Positions 15,945 to 24,613 of a stretch of 37,249 nt of DNA are shown in pieces (the stretch's first letter is position 1; the number at the start of each line of letters is the position of its first letter). The notes below the pieces were generated by a model. That model was not told where the DNA came from. It was given only the letters and a program-made list of their open reading frames with translations, and made no database searches. Origin of the DNA: Pseudoroseomonas ludipueritiae (GTDB lineage Bacteria > Pseudomonadota > Alphaproteobacteria > Acetobacterales > Acetobacteraceae); assembly GCF_014490445.1 (NCBI RefSeq), contig NZ_JACTUZ010000030.1, forward strand, positions 1-37,249. The letters run 5' to 3'. Both the position numbers and the translations under genes were made by a program.

Positions 15945-16907
15945 GTGCCCCCTCATGCATCCGACCCTTCCCTCCACCGCGCCGTCAGGGCCGCGCTGCG
16001 CCCTTTCGGTTGCCGCTGGAAGACGTGCCTCCTTCCCGCGGCCCTGGCTGCCTCGGTGCTGGTTCTGCCTGGTGCCTCCCCCGAGGCAGAGGCTGCGCAG
16101 ACACGGCAGGCCCGCCCAGCACAGGCCGCGCAGAAGCAGCAAGCTTCAAGAACGAGCAGTGCGACAGCCAGGAAGGTCTCCGTTCCGCGCCAGGAAGCCC
16201 AAGGCCGCGAGAAGCCCGTCATTCCTCCGCCCCAGCCCGAAGTCGTCAAGGCAGATCCCGAAATTGTCGAGGACGCCCTGCGCCGCGCGGCTCAGGCGAC
16301 CGGGCTCAGCGCCGATGTTCTGCGGCGCATCGCCGAGCGGGAAAGCCGCCTTGATCCCACAGCAGGCAATCCTCTTTCCTCGGCCAGAGGGTTGATGCAA
16401 TTCACACGCGGTACATGGCTCGAAGTTGTCCGCGACTTCGGTCCTCGCCATGGGCTCGAACGGCAGGCCCGGGCCCTGATCACGGATCGAGACGGCAATA
16501 TCGGCGCGCGTAACTGGCGCGAGCTTCAAGGCATTCTCCGTCTCCGGGAAGATCCGCATCTTTCGGCGGTATTCGCCGCGGAACGGCTCAAGAAAGCCCG
16601 CCCGGCCCTGGAGGAAGCGCAGGGGCGGACTGCCAGCCCCGCGGACCTTTACCTGGTGCATCTGCTGGGTCCAACCGGAGCCCGGCAATTCCTGGCGGCG
16701 GTGCGTCATACCCCCAGCCGATCGAGCGTCGCTGTCGTCGGCAATGCCGCCAAACCGAATCCGGGGGTCTTCGAGCGGCGCGGCCGCCCTCTTCCCGTGA
16801 GCAAGGTCTATGAGGAGGTGGCCGAGATGTTCGAGCCCGGCATGGTGGCTACCGCCGGAGCGGCGCAGGATGCTGCGTCCCTTCTCGTGGCTGACGCCGA
16901 CCGGTAG
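15945..16907 (+). CDS. Lytic transglycosylase (SLT-like), exported
   Basis: This predicted peptidoglycan-cleaving enzyme has a soluble-lytic-transglycosylase fold. It starts at GTG (15945) with AGGAG seven bases before it. A positively charged N-terminus is followed by the hydrophobic span LLPAALAASVLVLPGASPEAEA (29-50), an atypically long signal peptide or membrane anchor. Residues about 50-100 are a low-complexity Gln/Ala/Arg/Pro linker. The catalytic domain begins at about 105: IAERESRLDP holds the probable catalytic Glu133, and SSARGLMQFTRGTW is the usual GLMQ motif. LYLVHLLGPTGARQFL completes the substrate cleft. The 320-aa length fits. It faces the lipocalin gene convergently. Confidence 0.88.
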   Translation: MPPHASDPSLHRAVRAALRPFGCRWKTCLLPAALAASVLVLPGASPEAEAAQTRQARPAQAAQKQQASRTSSATARKVSVPRQEAQGREKPVIPPPQPEVVKADPEIVEDALRRAAQATGLSADVLRRIAERESRLDPTAGNPLSSARGLMQFTRGTWLEVVRDFGPRHGLERQARALITDRDGNIGARNWRELQGILRLREDPHLSAVFAAERLKKARPALEEAQGRTASPADLYLVHLLGPTGARQFLAAVRHTPSRSSVAVVGNAAKPNPGVFERRGRPLPVSKVYEEVAEMFEPGMVATAGAAQDAASLLVADADR

Positions 16908-16944
16908 CACTTCCTCCACCCGTTGGCTGTTTCTCGGCCGCATC

Positions 16945-16977
16945 CCCAGCACGACAAGATGCTCATGGCGTGCTGGG
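16945..16977. terminator. Hairpin between convergent genes
   Basis: CCCAGCACG (16945-16953) pairs perfectly with CGTGCTGGG (16969-16977) around a 15-base loop. It lies 37 bases after the transglycosylase stop and before the convergent lipocalin gene. There is no U-run, but the 9-bp GC-rich stem between convergent genes makes a bidirectional terminator plausible. Confidence 0.45.
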
Positions 16978-17054
16978 TGGCGCGTCGGCGGCGTTCACCG
17001 CTCAAAGGGCCTCCATGCATAGCCACATCTCAGCCTGAGGCCGCGATGGCCATC

Positions 17055-17576
17055 CTAGGCATGCTGGCCCAGCAATTCATCCGTCACATCCCGCCCGGTA
17101 TGTCTCGGTGTGATGAGGCCGCTCAGATCGAAACCCTGCCGCCGCGCCTCAGCGAGATAAGCCTCCTTCTCCGCAGCATCGACATCTGGCTCTCTCGCCA
17201 GCAGCCAGAGATGAGCGCGGTCAGGGGTTCCCACCAGGGACAACCGGTAGCCGGGGTCAAGCTTGAGGACCCAGTAATCCCCTTTGGTGAATGGAAGCCA
17301 GCGAAGGCCCTGCGGCAGGAAAGACACCTTCAGCTGTGACTGGCCCTCATTGACCGGCACCGCCTCGCCAATGGATTGCGCCGGCTTGCCCTCGGCATCG
17401 AAGCAGCGATTGTCGACACGGATCTTGCCGCCGCTCTCCAGGCTGTACTGAGCGGTGATATCGGTCGCAGCCTCATCCTCCCACTTCAGCGGCAGGCGGC
17501 AGATTTCGTACCACCGGCCAAGGTAGCGCTTCAGGTCGAGCGACACGATCGCCGTGACGGGGTTTGCGTCTGTCAT
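17055..17576 (-). CDS. Lipocalin family protein (Blc-like)
   Basis: This small beta-barrel protein binds lipids or hydrophobic ligands; E. coli Blc is a stress-induced outer-membrane lipoprotein that binds lysophospholipids. LKRYLGRWYEICRLP (15-29) contains the lipocalin GxW motif (Gly20, Trp22). YWVLKLDPGYRLSLVGTP and HLWLLAREPDV form the later strands, with the bacterial lipocalin LLxRxP signature, and a C-terminal helix ends in the typical FDLSGLITPR. At 173 aa it is normal length. Unlike E. coli Blc there is no signal peptide or lipobox at the predicted start, and no upstream start restores one, so it is probably cytosolic. GGAGG lies just before the ATG. A near-perfect EcfG-type promoter upstream suggests control by the general stress response. 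Confidence 0.92.
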   Translation of the reverse strand: MTDANPVTAIVSLDLKRYLGRWYEICRLPLKWEDEAATDITAQYSLESGGKIRVDNRCFDAEGKPAQSIGEAVPVNEGQSQLKVSFLPQGLRWLPFTKGDYWVLKLDPGYRLSLVGTPDRAHLWLLAREPDVDAAEKEAYLAEARRQGFDLSGLITPRHTGRDVTDELLGQHA

Positions 17577-17601
17577 GCTGGCCTCCGTTTCTGCGTCGCT
17601 T

Positions 17602-17626
17602 AACGGGCTTCCGGCAGTTCCGTTCC
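17602..17626 (-). promoter_or_regulatory. EcfG (general stress sigma factor) promoter of the lipocalin gene
   Basis: On the minus strand GGAAC (17626-17622) is followed after 16 bases by CGTT (17605-17602). This matches the alphaproteobacterial EcfG promoter, GGAAC-N16/17-CGTT. The -10 element lies 25 bases before the ATG at 17576, leaving room for a start site and the GGAGG ribosome binding site. E. coli blc is under the stress sigma factor RpoS, so a stress promoter here makes biological sense. Confidence 0.7.
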
Positions 17627-17804
17627 ACGAACAGGCGGTTGCTCATCCACCGCCACCACGGCGCCATCCGCCGAACTCGCGGCGGCTCCGGCCAGGCGCG
17701 CCAGGCCAGATGGCATGCGGCGCCCATGCCACATGCCAAAAGCTGCCTGCCTCCTGACATCCGAGGCAGCCACTGGCAAAGTGGCGCAACCCCGCGTGGC
17801 TTCG

Positions 17805-18833
17805 TCAGCGCATGGGCAAGGGGTAGAGCAGGCCGCCCTTGGTCCAAAGCTCATTCGGCCCCCGCGCCAGGCCGATCGGCGTCTTCAGGCCCATGTTGCG
17901 CTCATAGATCTCGCCATAGTTGCCGACGGACTTGATGACGTTGACCACCCAGAGCGGGTCCAGCTTCAGAGCCTGGGCGATCTCCGGCGTCACGCCCAGC
18001 AGGCGGCGCGTGTCGGGGTTGGTGCTGTCCTTGCGGATCTGCTCGACATTGGCGGCGGTGACACCGCGCTCTTCCGCCTCCATCAGTGCATTGACGTACC
18101 AGCGCACAAGGTCGAACCACTCCTCGTCACCCCGCCGCACATAGGGGCCGTAGGGCTCCTTTGAAAAGCGCTCCGGCAGGATGGTCCATTCGTTCGGGTT
18201 CTGCAGCGAGGAGCGGCTGGCGGCCAGCTGCGAGGCATCCGTGCCGAAGCTGTCGCACCGCCCCGCCTGCAAGGCGGCGGTCGCCTGGTCCGTGCGCTCG
18301 AACAGGATGGGGGTGAAGGTCAGGTTCTGCGTCCGGAAATAGTCCGCTGTCACCAGCTCATTGGTGGTGCCGCTGATGAGGCAGATCGTCGCGCCCCCCA
18401 TCTCGGACGCCTTGGTGATTCCTGCGCCCGCGCGCACCATGAAGCCATGGCCGTCGTAGAAATACGGCGTCACGGCCCGCAGGCCGAGCGTGACATCGCG
18501 CATCAGCGTATGTGTGCTCGTGCGGAACAGCACGTCCACTTCGCCGGAGCCCAGTGCCGTGAAGCGGGTGGAGGAGCTGAGCGGCTGGAAGCGCACCTTG
18601 TTCGCATCGCCAAACAGCGCGACGGCCAGCCCGCGGCAGAGGTCGGTATCCAGGCCACGCCAGGTGCCCCGGGCATCCGGCAGCGCGAAGCCGGCGACGC
18701 CGGTGTGAATGCCGCAGACCAGTTGCCCGCGCGCCTTCACGGCATCCAAGGTGGCGCCCGCCCTGGCCGGCTCCGGCATGGCGAAGAATGTCGCGGCAGC
18801 GGCCAGTGCCACCGCCCAAGCACGCTTGATCAT
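17805..18833 (-). CDS. Amino-acid ABC transporter substrate-binding protein (AapJ/BztA-like)
   Basis: This periplasmic receptor of the polar amino acid family resembles the general L-amino-acid binding proteins AapJ/BztA. Length is 342 aa, usual for that subgroup. Signal peptide: MIKRAWAVALAAAATFFAMPEPARA (1-25). The mature part opens with LDAVKARGQLVCGIHTGVAG and RGTWRGLDTDLCRGLAVALF, the conserved family 3 signature. I chose the ATG at 18833 because it gives a clean signal peptide with AGGGG about seven bases upstream; the frame is open further upstream without coding character. The usual permease and ATPase genes (aapQ, aapM, aapP) are absent on both sides, so this is an orphan receptor. 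It may feed a transporter encoded elsewhere or a sensor. Confidence 0.92.
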   Translation of the reverse strand: MIKRAWAVALAAAATFFAMPEPARAGATLDAVKARGQLVCGIHTGVAGFALPDARGTWRGLDTDLCRGLAVALFGDANKVRFQPLSSSTRFTALGSGEVDVLFRTSTHTLMRDVTLGLRAVTPYFYDGHGFMVRAGAGITKASEMGGATICLISGTTNELVTADYFRTQNLTFTPILFERTDQATAALQAGRCDSFGTDASQLAASRSSLQNPNEWTILPERFSKEPYGPYVRRGDEEWFDLVRWYVNALMEAEERGVTAANVEQIRKDSTNPDTRRLLGVTPEIAQALKLDPLWVVNVIKSVGNYGEIYERNMGLKTPIGLARGPNELWTKGGLLYPLPMR

Positions 18834-19194
18834 GTGTCGCACCCCTGTTGTTCTGAGAATGCAAGGGTGCATTTCCGTGACGACAGGCGTCAACACGCAG
18901 AGGTGTGGAAGTGAGGCTGGCTCGCCAGTCCCACCCCGCCCGTCACCTCCGAAGCTCCGCTCAAGCCTTCCCGGAGGCCTGTCAGCGGCCTGTTGCCAGT
19001 TCGAATGGCAGAGGCTCACGTCCGACCACGGGCCGGCCCTCAGCCGAGATCCTGCATCGGCCGATTCGGCTTCGCCCGAAATCGAGACCAACAGCTTCAG
19101 GCCTATGCGTTCAAAGCACGCCGCGAGAGTCCCGGAGCGCCCAGGCACCTTTTGGCCACTTCCGCGCCCGGCGCAGCGCGGGCAAGGCGTGGCG
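18834..19194. other. Intergenic region upstream of the amino-acid receptor gene
   Basis: Holds a 16-base inverted repeat AATGCA-AGGG-TGCATT (18858-18873), which begins 25 bases upstream of the receptor ATG. This is a candidate operator or 5'-leader hairpin. Otherwise the 361 bases show no gene; they contain the 3' side of the histidine kinase gene (stop at 19195) and presumably the receptor promoter. Confidence 0.4.
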
Positions 19195-20886
19195 TCAGAT
19201 CGCCTTCTGCAGCGGGCCCTCTTCGTTTCCCTTGTGCAACCGCGCCAGGGACATCTCGATCTCACAGACCAGGCCTGTGCTGAACCAGGAGAGCGAGAGC
19301 CGCCCACCAAGCTGCCCGCGCACGATGGCCTCCAGCATCCGGAATCCGAAGCCGCGCCGCGTCGGCGGAGTCACCGGCGGGCCCTTGGTTTCCTCCCAGC
19401 GCAGGGTCAGCAGGTCTCCCGGCGCTTCCTCCGTATCTCTCAGGCGCCAGGACACGGTGGCCTGCCCGCCGGAGACGGAAAGCGCCCCGTGCTTCAGCGC
19501 ATTGGTCGCCAGCTCATGCATCGCCATGGCCAGGGGCTGCGCGGCGGCGGGCGGAAGCAGCACCGCCAGCCCATCCAGCTCCGCCCGCGTGTTGAACTCC
19601 CCCCCGGCCTCAGAGACGAAGGGTGCCAGTTCCGCTTTCAGCAGGGCTTGCAGGCTGGCGCCCCGCCACTGGTTCTGGGACAGCAGGGTCTGCGCCCGCG
19701 CCAGGGCGGAGACGCGCCCCGCCACCGCCTGGACATAGGTATCCAGGTCCGTCTTCGGGGTAAGCTGAAGCGTCGCCTGCACCACCGCCAGCGCATTTTT
19801 GGCCCGGTGGTCCACCTCGCGCGCCAGGAGGCGCACCTGCATCTCGCTGGCGCGGATGGCCGCCGTGCGCTCCTGCACCCGTTCCTCCAGATGCGCATTC
19901 AGTTGCCGCAGTTCCCGGGTCCGCCGCTGCGCCACCAGGCAGAGCCAGCAGAGGGCCAGCGAGATCGCGGCGGCGAAGCCGCCATAGATCAGCAGGCGGC
20001 GGTACCAGCGGGCGAGCATCATATCCCGCGGCATGCCCACGGAGATATAGACCGGGAAGCGGCCGAGCCGCCGATAGGCCATCAGCTGGTCGACACCATC
20101 CACGGGCGATGGGCCATGCACCACCACGCGCTCCAGATTGGCATTGATCGCCCGCTCCAGCTCGCCCCCTGCGGGGATGTGGATATCGGCTCCCGCCTCG
20201 ATGGCCGGCCAACGCGCCAGGACCACACCGTCACTGCGGCTCAGGGCAACCACTGAATGCGGTGCCGAGGCCGCGCTTCTCCAGTACTCCAGGAAGTTGC
20301 TCTGCTGCACGCCCACGGCGATGACGCCCAGAAAGCGGCCATCGGCGGCGGAGCGCCGCCGTGTGACAAAGAACACGGATTGCTTCTCGCCCCGGCTTTG
20401 CAGCAGGCCGACCACATGCGGCTCAGAGCCGGGATGGTCGCGGTGCCAGCGGAAGTACTCACGGTCGCTGACACCGATACCGGTAGGCGGGGTTTCGTGC
20501 GACGAATCCACCAGCACATGCCCGTCTGCCCCGAAGACCACGATGCCGACCGGCGCGACATTAACGCTCAGCGCCCGCAGATAGCTGTGGTGGCTGGCGG
20601 CATTGGCGGCCACCATCTCGTTGGTCTGGCCGCGCAGACGCTCATCGGTGGCGCCGAGCACCAGGACCTGGAATTCGAGGACCTTCTCCGCGTGGCCGTG
20701 CAGCGTGTCGAGCGTGACCAGCAGGTCGCGCTCGGCCGTCGCGAGCGCTTGCCTGTAGTCGAAATGGGCCAGGGCGCCGAACAGCAGCGCCGGGAGCAGA
20801 ATGGAGGCCACAAGGAGAGCATCAAGGCTCCGGAAGGGCCGCGGCTTAGGCGCGGCGCTACGGCGGACAGCATCGTCGCCTTGCAT
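19195..20886 (-). CDS. HWE-family sensor histidine kinase, periplasmic Cache domain
   Basis: Membrane sensor kinase, 563 aa from the ATG at 20886, which is preceded by GGGGAG. TM1 is at about 21-41 (LDALLVASILLPALLFGALA). A double-Cache-like periplasmic region follows (about 42-295), containing APVGIVVFGADGHVLVDSS and SDREYFRWHRDHPGSEPHV, typical of small-molecule-sensing Cache domains. TM2 is at about 297-318, then a coiled coil (RELRQLNAHLEERVQERTAAI). The phosphoacceptor is His360 in LLAREVDHRAKNALAVV. The catalytic domain has HELATNALKHGALS (458-471) and LRWEETKGPPVTPP (495-508), giving the H and WxE residues that define HWE kinases, and RRGFGFRML. HWE kinases often signal to single-domain response regulators or the PhyR general stress pathway. 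No partner regulator gene is adjacent. It lies 214 bases downstream of the GGDEF/EAL gene on the same strand. Confidence 0.9.
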   Translation of the reverse strand: MQGDDAVRRSAAPKPRPFRSLDALLVASILLPALLFGALAHFDYRQALATAERDLLVTLDTLHGHAEKVLEFQVLVLGATDERLRGQTNEMVAANAASHHSYLRALSVNVAPVGIVVFGADGHVLVDSSHETPPTGIGVSDREYFRWHRDHPGSEPHVVGLLQSRGEKQSVFFVTRRRSAADGRFLGVIAVGVQQSNFLEYWRSAASAPHSVVALSRSDGVVLARWPAIEAGADIHIPAGGELERAINANLERVVVHGPSPVDGVDQLMAYRRLGRFPVYISVGMPRDMMLARWYRRLLIYGGFAAAISLALCWLCLVAQRRTRELRQLNAHLEERVQERTAAIRASEMQVRLLAREVDHRAKNALAVVQATLQLTPKTDLDTYVQAVAGRVSALARAQTLLSQNQWRGASLQALLKAELAPFVSEAGGEFNTRAELDGLAVLLPPAAAQPLAMAMHELATNALKHGALSVSGGQATVSWRLRDTEEAPGDLLTLRWEETKGPPVTPPTRRGFGFRMLEAIVRGQLGGRLSLSWFSTGLVCEIEMSLARLHKGNEEGPLQKAI

Positions 20887-21100
20887 GAAAACTCCCCGAG
20901 GCGCCCGCCTTCGCGCGATCGACATGGCCTTGCTCACTCGTGAAAATGGCCATGGACCTGAAAACGTCGAAGCGAACTGCGCGCCCTGTGGTGCATTGCC
21001 GCCACGGGTCTGGCGGCGCAATTCAAGCCCAGGCGAGCGGCGCGGCCGCACGGGGTCCTGCGCCCGCCCGCCATCACGCCACGCGCCCCTTCCAGGCAGG

Positions 21101-23815
21101 TCATGTGCCCGCCCGGCGGCGTGGGGTCAGGGGATAGGCCGGGGCATCCCCGCGGCCGGGCAAGCACTGGCTGGCGGCCAGCAGTTCCGCCGGCGGCAGC
21201 GCCTTGCCATAGCGGTAGCCCTGCCCTTCCGGGCAGCCGCGGGAGCGCAGGAAGGCTTCCTGCGCCTCGGTTTCCACCCCCTCCGCGATCACATCGAGCC
21301 CCAGGTTACGGGCCAGCGTCAGGATGGCTTCCACGATAGCGGCATCATGGGAGCCTTCGGCGAGGCGGGTGATGAAGCTGCGGTCGATCTTGAGCCGCGT
21401 GACCGGAACGTTCTGGAGCGTTACCAGCGAAGCAAAGCCGGTCCCGAAATCATCGAAGGCGATGCCGATGCCCTGGGCTCGCAGCGCATGCAGCGCGGCC
21501 AGCATCCCCTCGTCCCGCCGAAGGGCGATATTCTCCGTCAGCTCCAGCTCCAGCGCCTCCGGCGGCAATTGCCAGCGAGCCAGCGCCGCCATGACCACCT
21601 CGGGAAGGTCCCCGCCCTGCAACTGCTCGCCAAAGAGATTGGCGCCCATGCGCAGGCAGAGCCCCGCCCGCCGCCATTCCGCCGCCTGACGGCAGGCTTC
21701 GTCGACGATCCAGTTGCCGATGCCGCGCGCATGGCGGCTGCTCTCCAGCGCCTCCAGGAAGAAGCCGGGGGTCAGCAGGCCACGCGTGGGGTGCCGCCAG
21801 CGCAGCAGCGCCTCCGCCCCCACCAACGCCCCATCGGCTAAGCGCACCTGCGGCTGGTAGTGCAATTCGAACTCCTGCCGCGTGACAGCCTGCTCAAGCT
21901 CCTCATCCAGGTGCCGCCGTGCTTCATAGACCTCCCGGTCAGCGGGGCTGAAGATGCGGAAGAGGCCACCGCCATCCGCCTTGGCGCGGTAGAGCGCGAG
22001 GTCGGCATCGGCCAGCAGCGTCTCGGGCGTCGCCCCCTCGCCCGCCGGCGCCAGCACCAGCCCGCCACTGGCGGCCATGCGGAACAGCCGCCCGCCGAAG
22101 GTGAAGGGTGCCGCCTCCAGCGCCGCCAGCATCTCCGTGACGATGGCCTCGGCCTCCGCCACATCGCGCTCCTCCGACAGCAGCAGGGCGAACTCGTCAC
22201 CGCCGAGCCGCGCCAGCATGCCTCGCCCGGCCAGGCAACCGCTCAACCGCGTGGCAACCTGCCGCAGCACCTCATCGCCGGCGGAATGGCCAAAGGCCTC
22301 GTTCACATGCTTGAAGTCGTCCAGGTCGAGCAGCAGCAGCGCCAGGGCGCCCGCCGCCCCCGCCCGCGCCACCGCCTCGTTGAAGCCGGCACGATTCGGC
22401 AGGCCGGTGAGCAGGTCGTGATAGGCCAGGTGCCGCAGTTCCTCCTGGGCGTGGACCTGCTCCGTCACCTCGCGCGCGAAGACCGTGACGCCTCCGTCCG
22501 AGGAAGGGAAGATATGCGTCTCGAAATGCCCGCCCAGCCGGCTGAAGGCGAAGGTGACCTGCATCGACACGCGCTCCCGCATGCTCTTCTGGTAGGCGGC
22601 CCAGACCGTCCCGCCCACCAGATCCGGGAACACGTCCCAGACAACCCGGCCGATGAGCTCGTAATCCTTCAGCCGCCACCGGGCGCGGGCATTGAGGAAG
22701 GTGACGCGCCAGTCGCGGTCCATGGCCAGGACGCTGTCCGTGGTGCTCTCCAGCATGTCGCTGAGGCGCCGCTCCCGCTCCGCCACCGCCTCGGCCATGG
22801 CATCGAAGGCCTGGCCCAGTTGGCCGATCTCGGAACCCTGGCCGATCCGGCCGGAGCGCGCCGTGAGATCCCCCTGGCGCCAGCGGTCCGCCACCGCCGC
22901 CAGCCGCGCCAGGGGCCGGCGGATGAAGCGGGCGGCGAACCACCAGGCCGCCAGCAGGGCCGCGGCGAGCACCGTCGCGGCAATGATCGCGGCATGAACA
23001 TCACGCCGGGCGGCATCCCCATAGGCCTGCTGGTAGTCCAGGCCCATGGTCACCAGGAAGGGCGGGCCGGCGGAAGCGGCCGCCGGCACATAGCCGACGA
23101 TCTGGCGCCGGCCGTTGATCCATTCGACATCGGCGACGCTGGGCTGACCCGAAGTGACGATGCCCCGCAGCCGCTCCGGCAGGCGCTGCCCCACCTGGGT
23201 GCTGCTGGGCAGGTCCACCAGCACATAGCCTTCCGGGTCGGCGACGGTGAGCGTGGCGCCAGGGGGCAGAGGCCGGCGCGCGAGATCCTGCGCCAGATGG
23301 TCGAGGTCGAGCCCGACGATCAGGACGCCGAGCAGGCCGCCATCCTCGTCATACATGGGTTGATTGAAGTTCAGGGTCCGGCTGCCCCTCAGCCTGCCGA
23401 CCACATAGCCGCCAATGGCGAATCGCTGCGTCTCGATGGCCTGGCGGAAGCCGTGACGATCGGACACATCGGTCCCCGCCCTGCCACTGCTGCACCAGAC
23501 GATCCCGTCGGGCCCCGCCACGCCAATGGCGGAGTAAAGCGGCACCTGCTCCCGCAGGCGCCGGAGCGCCAGGTTGCAGCGGATCTCGTCCCGTCCCTGC
23601 ACCACGGGAATCAGGGACAGCGCCGTGAGCATCTGGCTGGCGCCATCGGCGATCCTGCGCTGCTCAGCAGCGGCAAGCTGGGCCATCTGGAGGGCCTGCT
23701 CCGGGATGCTGGCCTGCTGTTCCCGCCGGTCCTCAGCCGCGCGCCAGGCAACAAGCAGGGTCGGAGGCAGAAGGCTGAGAACAACAAGGAGCAGCAGGCG
23801 GACAAGAAGACTCAC
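21101..23815 (-). CDS. Cache-HAMP-PAS-GGDEF-EAL cyclic-di-GMP enzyme
   Basis: Bifunctional c-di-GMP signalling protein, 904 aa from the GTG at 23815 (AAGG seven bases before; a TTG start at 23893 would add 26 residues before TM1 and is less likely). TM1 is at about 2-23, a periplasmic double Cache domain at about 40-270 (LGVLIVGLDLDHLAQDLARR), and TM2 at about 275-297. A HAMP segment follows (298-350), then PAS (about 352-455) with VTFLNARARWRLKDYELIGR. The GGDEF motif is intact at 538-542 (LARLGGDEFALL), but no RxxD inhibitory site precedes it. The EAL domain has EAL at 668-670 (GAEALLRWRHP), ELTENI (757-762), FDDFGTGFASL (787-797), LKIDRSF (808-814) and AEGVET (844-849), so the phosphodiesterase also looks active. 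It would turn a periplasmic ligand signal into a change in c-di-GMP. Confidence 0.93.
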   Translation of the reverse strand: MSLLVRLLLLVVLSLLPPTLLVAWRAAEDRREQQASIPEQALQMAQLAAAEQRRIADGASQMLTALSLIPVVQGRDEIRCNLALRRLREQVPLYSAIGVAGPDGIVWCSSGRAGTDVSDRHGFRQAIETQRFAIGGYVVGRLRGSRTLNFNQPMYDEDGGLLGVLIVGLDLDHLAQDLARRPLPPGATLTVADPEGYVLVDLPSSTQVGQRLPERLRGIVTSGQPSVADVEWINGRRQIVGYVPAAASAGPPFLVTMGLDYQQAYGDAARRDVHAAIIAATVLAAALLAAWWFAARFIRRPLARLAAVADRWRQGDLTARSGRIGQGSEIGQLGQAFDAMAEAVAERERRLSDMLESTTDSVLAMDRDWRVTFLNARARWRLKDYELIGRVVWDVFPDLVGGTVWAAYQKSMRERVSMQVTFAFSRLGGHFETHIFPSSDGGVTVFAREVTEQVHAQEELRHLAYHDLLTGLPNRAGFNEAVARAGAAGALALLLLDLDDFKHVNEAFGHSAGDEVLRQVATRLSGCLAGRGMLARLGGDEFALLLSEERDVAEAEAIVTEMLAALEAAPFTFGGRLFRMAASGGLVLAPAGEGATPETLLADADLALYRAKADGGGLFRIFSPADREVYEARRHLDEELEQAVTRQEFELHYQPQVRLADGALVGAEALLRWRHPTRGLLTPGFFLEALESSRHARGIGNWIVDEACRQAAEWRRAGLCLRMGANLFGEQLQGGDLPEVVMAALARWQLPPEALELELTENIALRRDEGMLAALHALRAQGIGIAFDDFGTGFASLVTLQNVPVTRLKIDRSFITRLAEGSHDAAIVEAILTLARNLGLDVIAEGVETEAQEAFLRSRGCPEGQGYRYGKALPPAELLAASQCLPGRGDAPAYPLTPRRRAGT

Positions 23816-24071
23816 GGATGCGCCTTGAAACAACTTTGCCCCGGCGGCAACGGGGAGATCGCGTTGAAAAGGTCCCGCCGCACCTCCGCTCAAAAATATG
23901 TAGCTGGCGAAGCAACGGCGGGATTCATCTTACCAGAATCTCCGCTCCTCTTCCATTCGATGCCAGGCACAACCGCTTCCAACTTGAATTATGGCTGAGG
24001 CCTCTTCGCGAAAAACCAGAGGTTCAGCGTATTTTCTCGCGCTTCCCGCCTGCGCGGTGGAAGGCTGTGCG

Positions 24072-24314
24072 CTAGTGCGCGCGAAGCCCCGCCCGCGGGG
24101 CAAGCGTCCGGCGAGGAACGGCGGCCTGCCACTGCCGTTGCACATCCTCATTGACGGAAGCCGCAGACTGGCCGGGATGCACAACTGTTGTCGCGCCGTT
24201 CAGGCTGAAGCGATAGGGTCGCTGGTGCCTGTTCGCTTTCTCCACGCAACGAGCAATGACATGCGGGAGATAGTCGTCCGATTGGGTCGGGTAATCCTCG
24301 ATCTCGTTTGACAT
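24072..24314 (-). CDS. Small hypothetical protein, 80 aa
   Basis: No recognised family. The start is well supported: AGGGGGAAATGCC precedes the ATG at 24314, giving a strong ribosome binding site at normal spacing. The protein begins MSNEIEDYPTQSDDYLPHVI and includes KANRHQRPYRFSLNGATTVV, with a mixed acidic/basic profile and no signal or membrane segment. The last about 15 residues are Arg/Pro-rich and may be a run-on. It sits between the GGDEF/EAL gene (257 bases downstream, same strand) and the divergent sensor-kinase operon. A role as a small modulator of either signalling system is conceivable, purely by position. Confidence 0.55.
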   Translation of the reverse strand: MSNEIEDYPTQSDDYLPHVIARCVEKANRHQRPYRFSLNGATTVVHPGQSAASVNEDVQRQWQAAVPRRTLAPRAGLRAH

Positions 24315-24613
24315 GGCATTTCCCCCTGATGATGCCGCGAGGTGCCTGGACAGGCCCTACGGCTCTGCTTGTGTTTGCTGCGACGGCCTTGCGAGAAGTG
24401 GCGTTTTTCTCTCGCAACTCGCGCAAAAGTTGTGCAACAGAACGTGAAAATCATCCAGTGGTATGAAAGCCTTGCGGCTGATGGCAATTGTCGCAGAAGC
24501 GGGAAATGCTCGCGTCCAGCATGATTTTTCTCTATACACGTATACGTGAGCACTCCTCCGCCTCACCGGACGCGGCAGATCAGGCTTCGTCGAAATCCCA
24601 TTCGGACACCGCC
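24315..24613. promoter_or_regulatory. Divergent intergenic region with 12-bp palindrome
   Basis: About 300 AT-enriched bases separate the 80-aa gene from the hybrid-kinase operon. They contain the perfect palindrome CACGTATACGTG (24537-24548), overlapping a TATACA that could serve as a -10 element (24533-24538), and a smaller inverted repeat GTTG-TG-CAAC near 24430. Both are candidate regulator sites for the divergent promoters. No gene is seen within it. Confidence 0.4.

Noticed and set aside
18834-19310. Upstream extension of the amino-acid receptor gene to 19310
   Set aside because: The extension has no coding character and would bury the clear signal peptide that starts at 18833.
21860-23998. 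A 712-codon open frame opposite the GGDEF/EAL gene
   Set aside because: Low-complexity translation. The opposite strand encodes a complete Cache-HAMP-PAS-GGDEF-EAL protein with all motifs.
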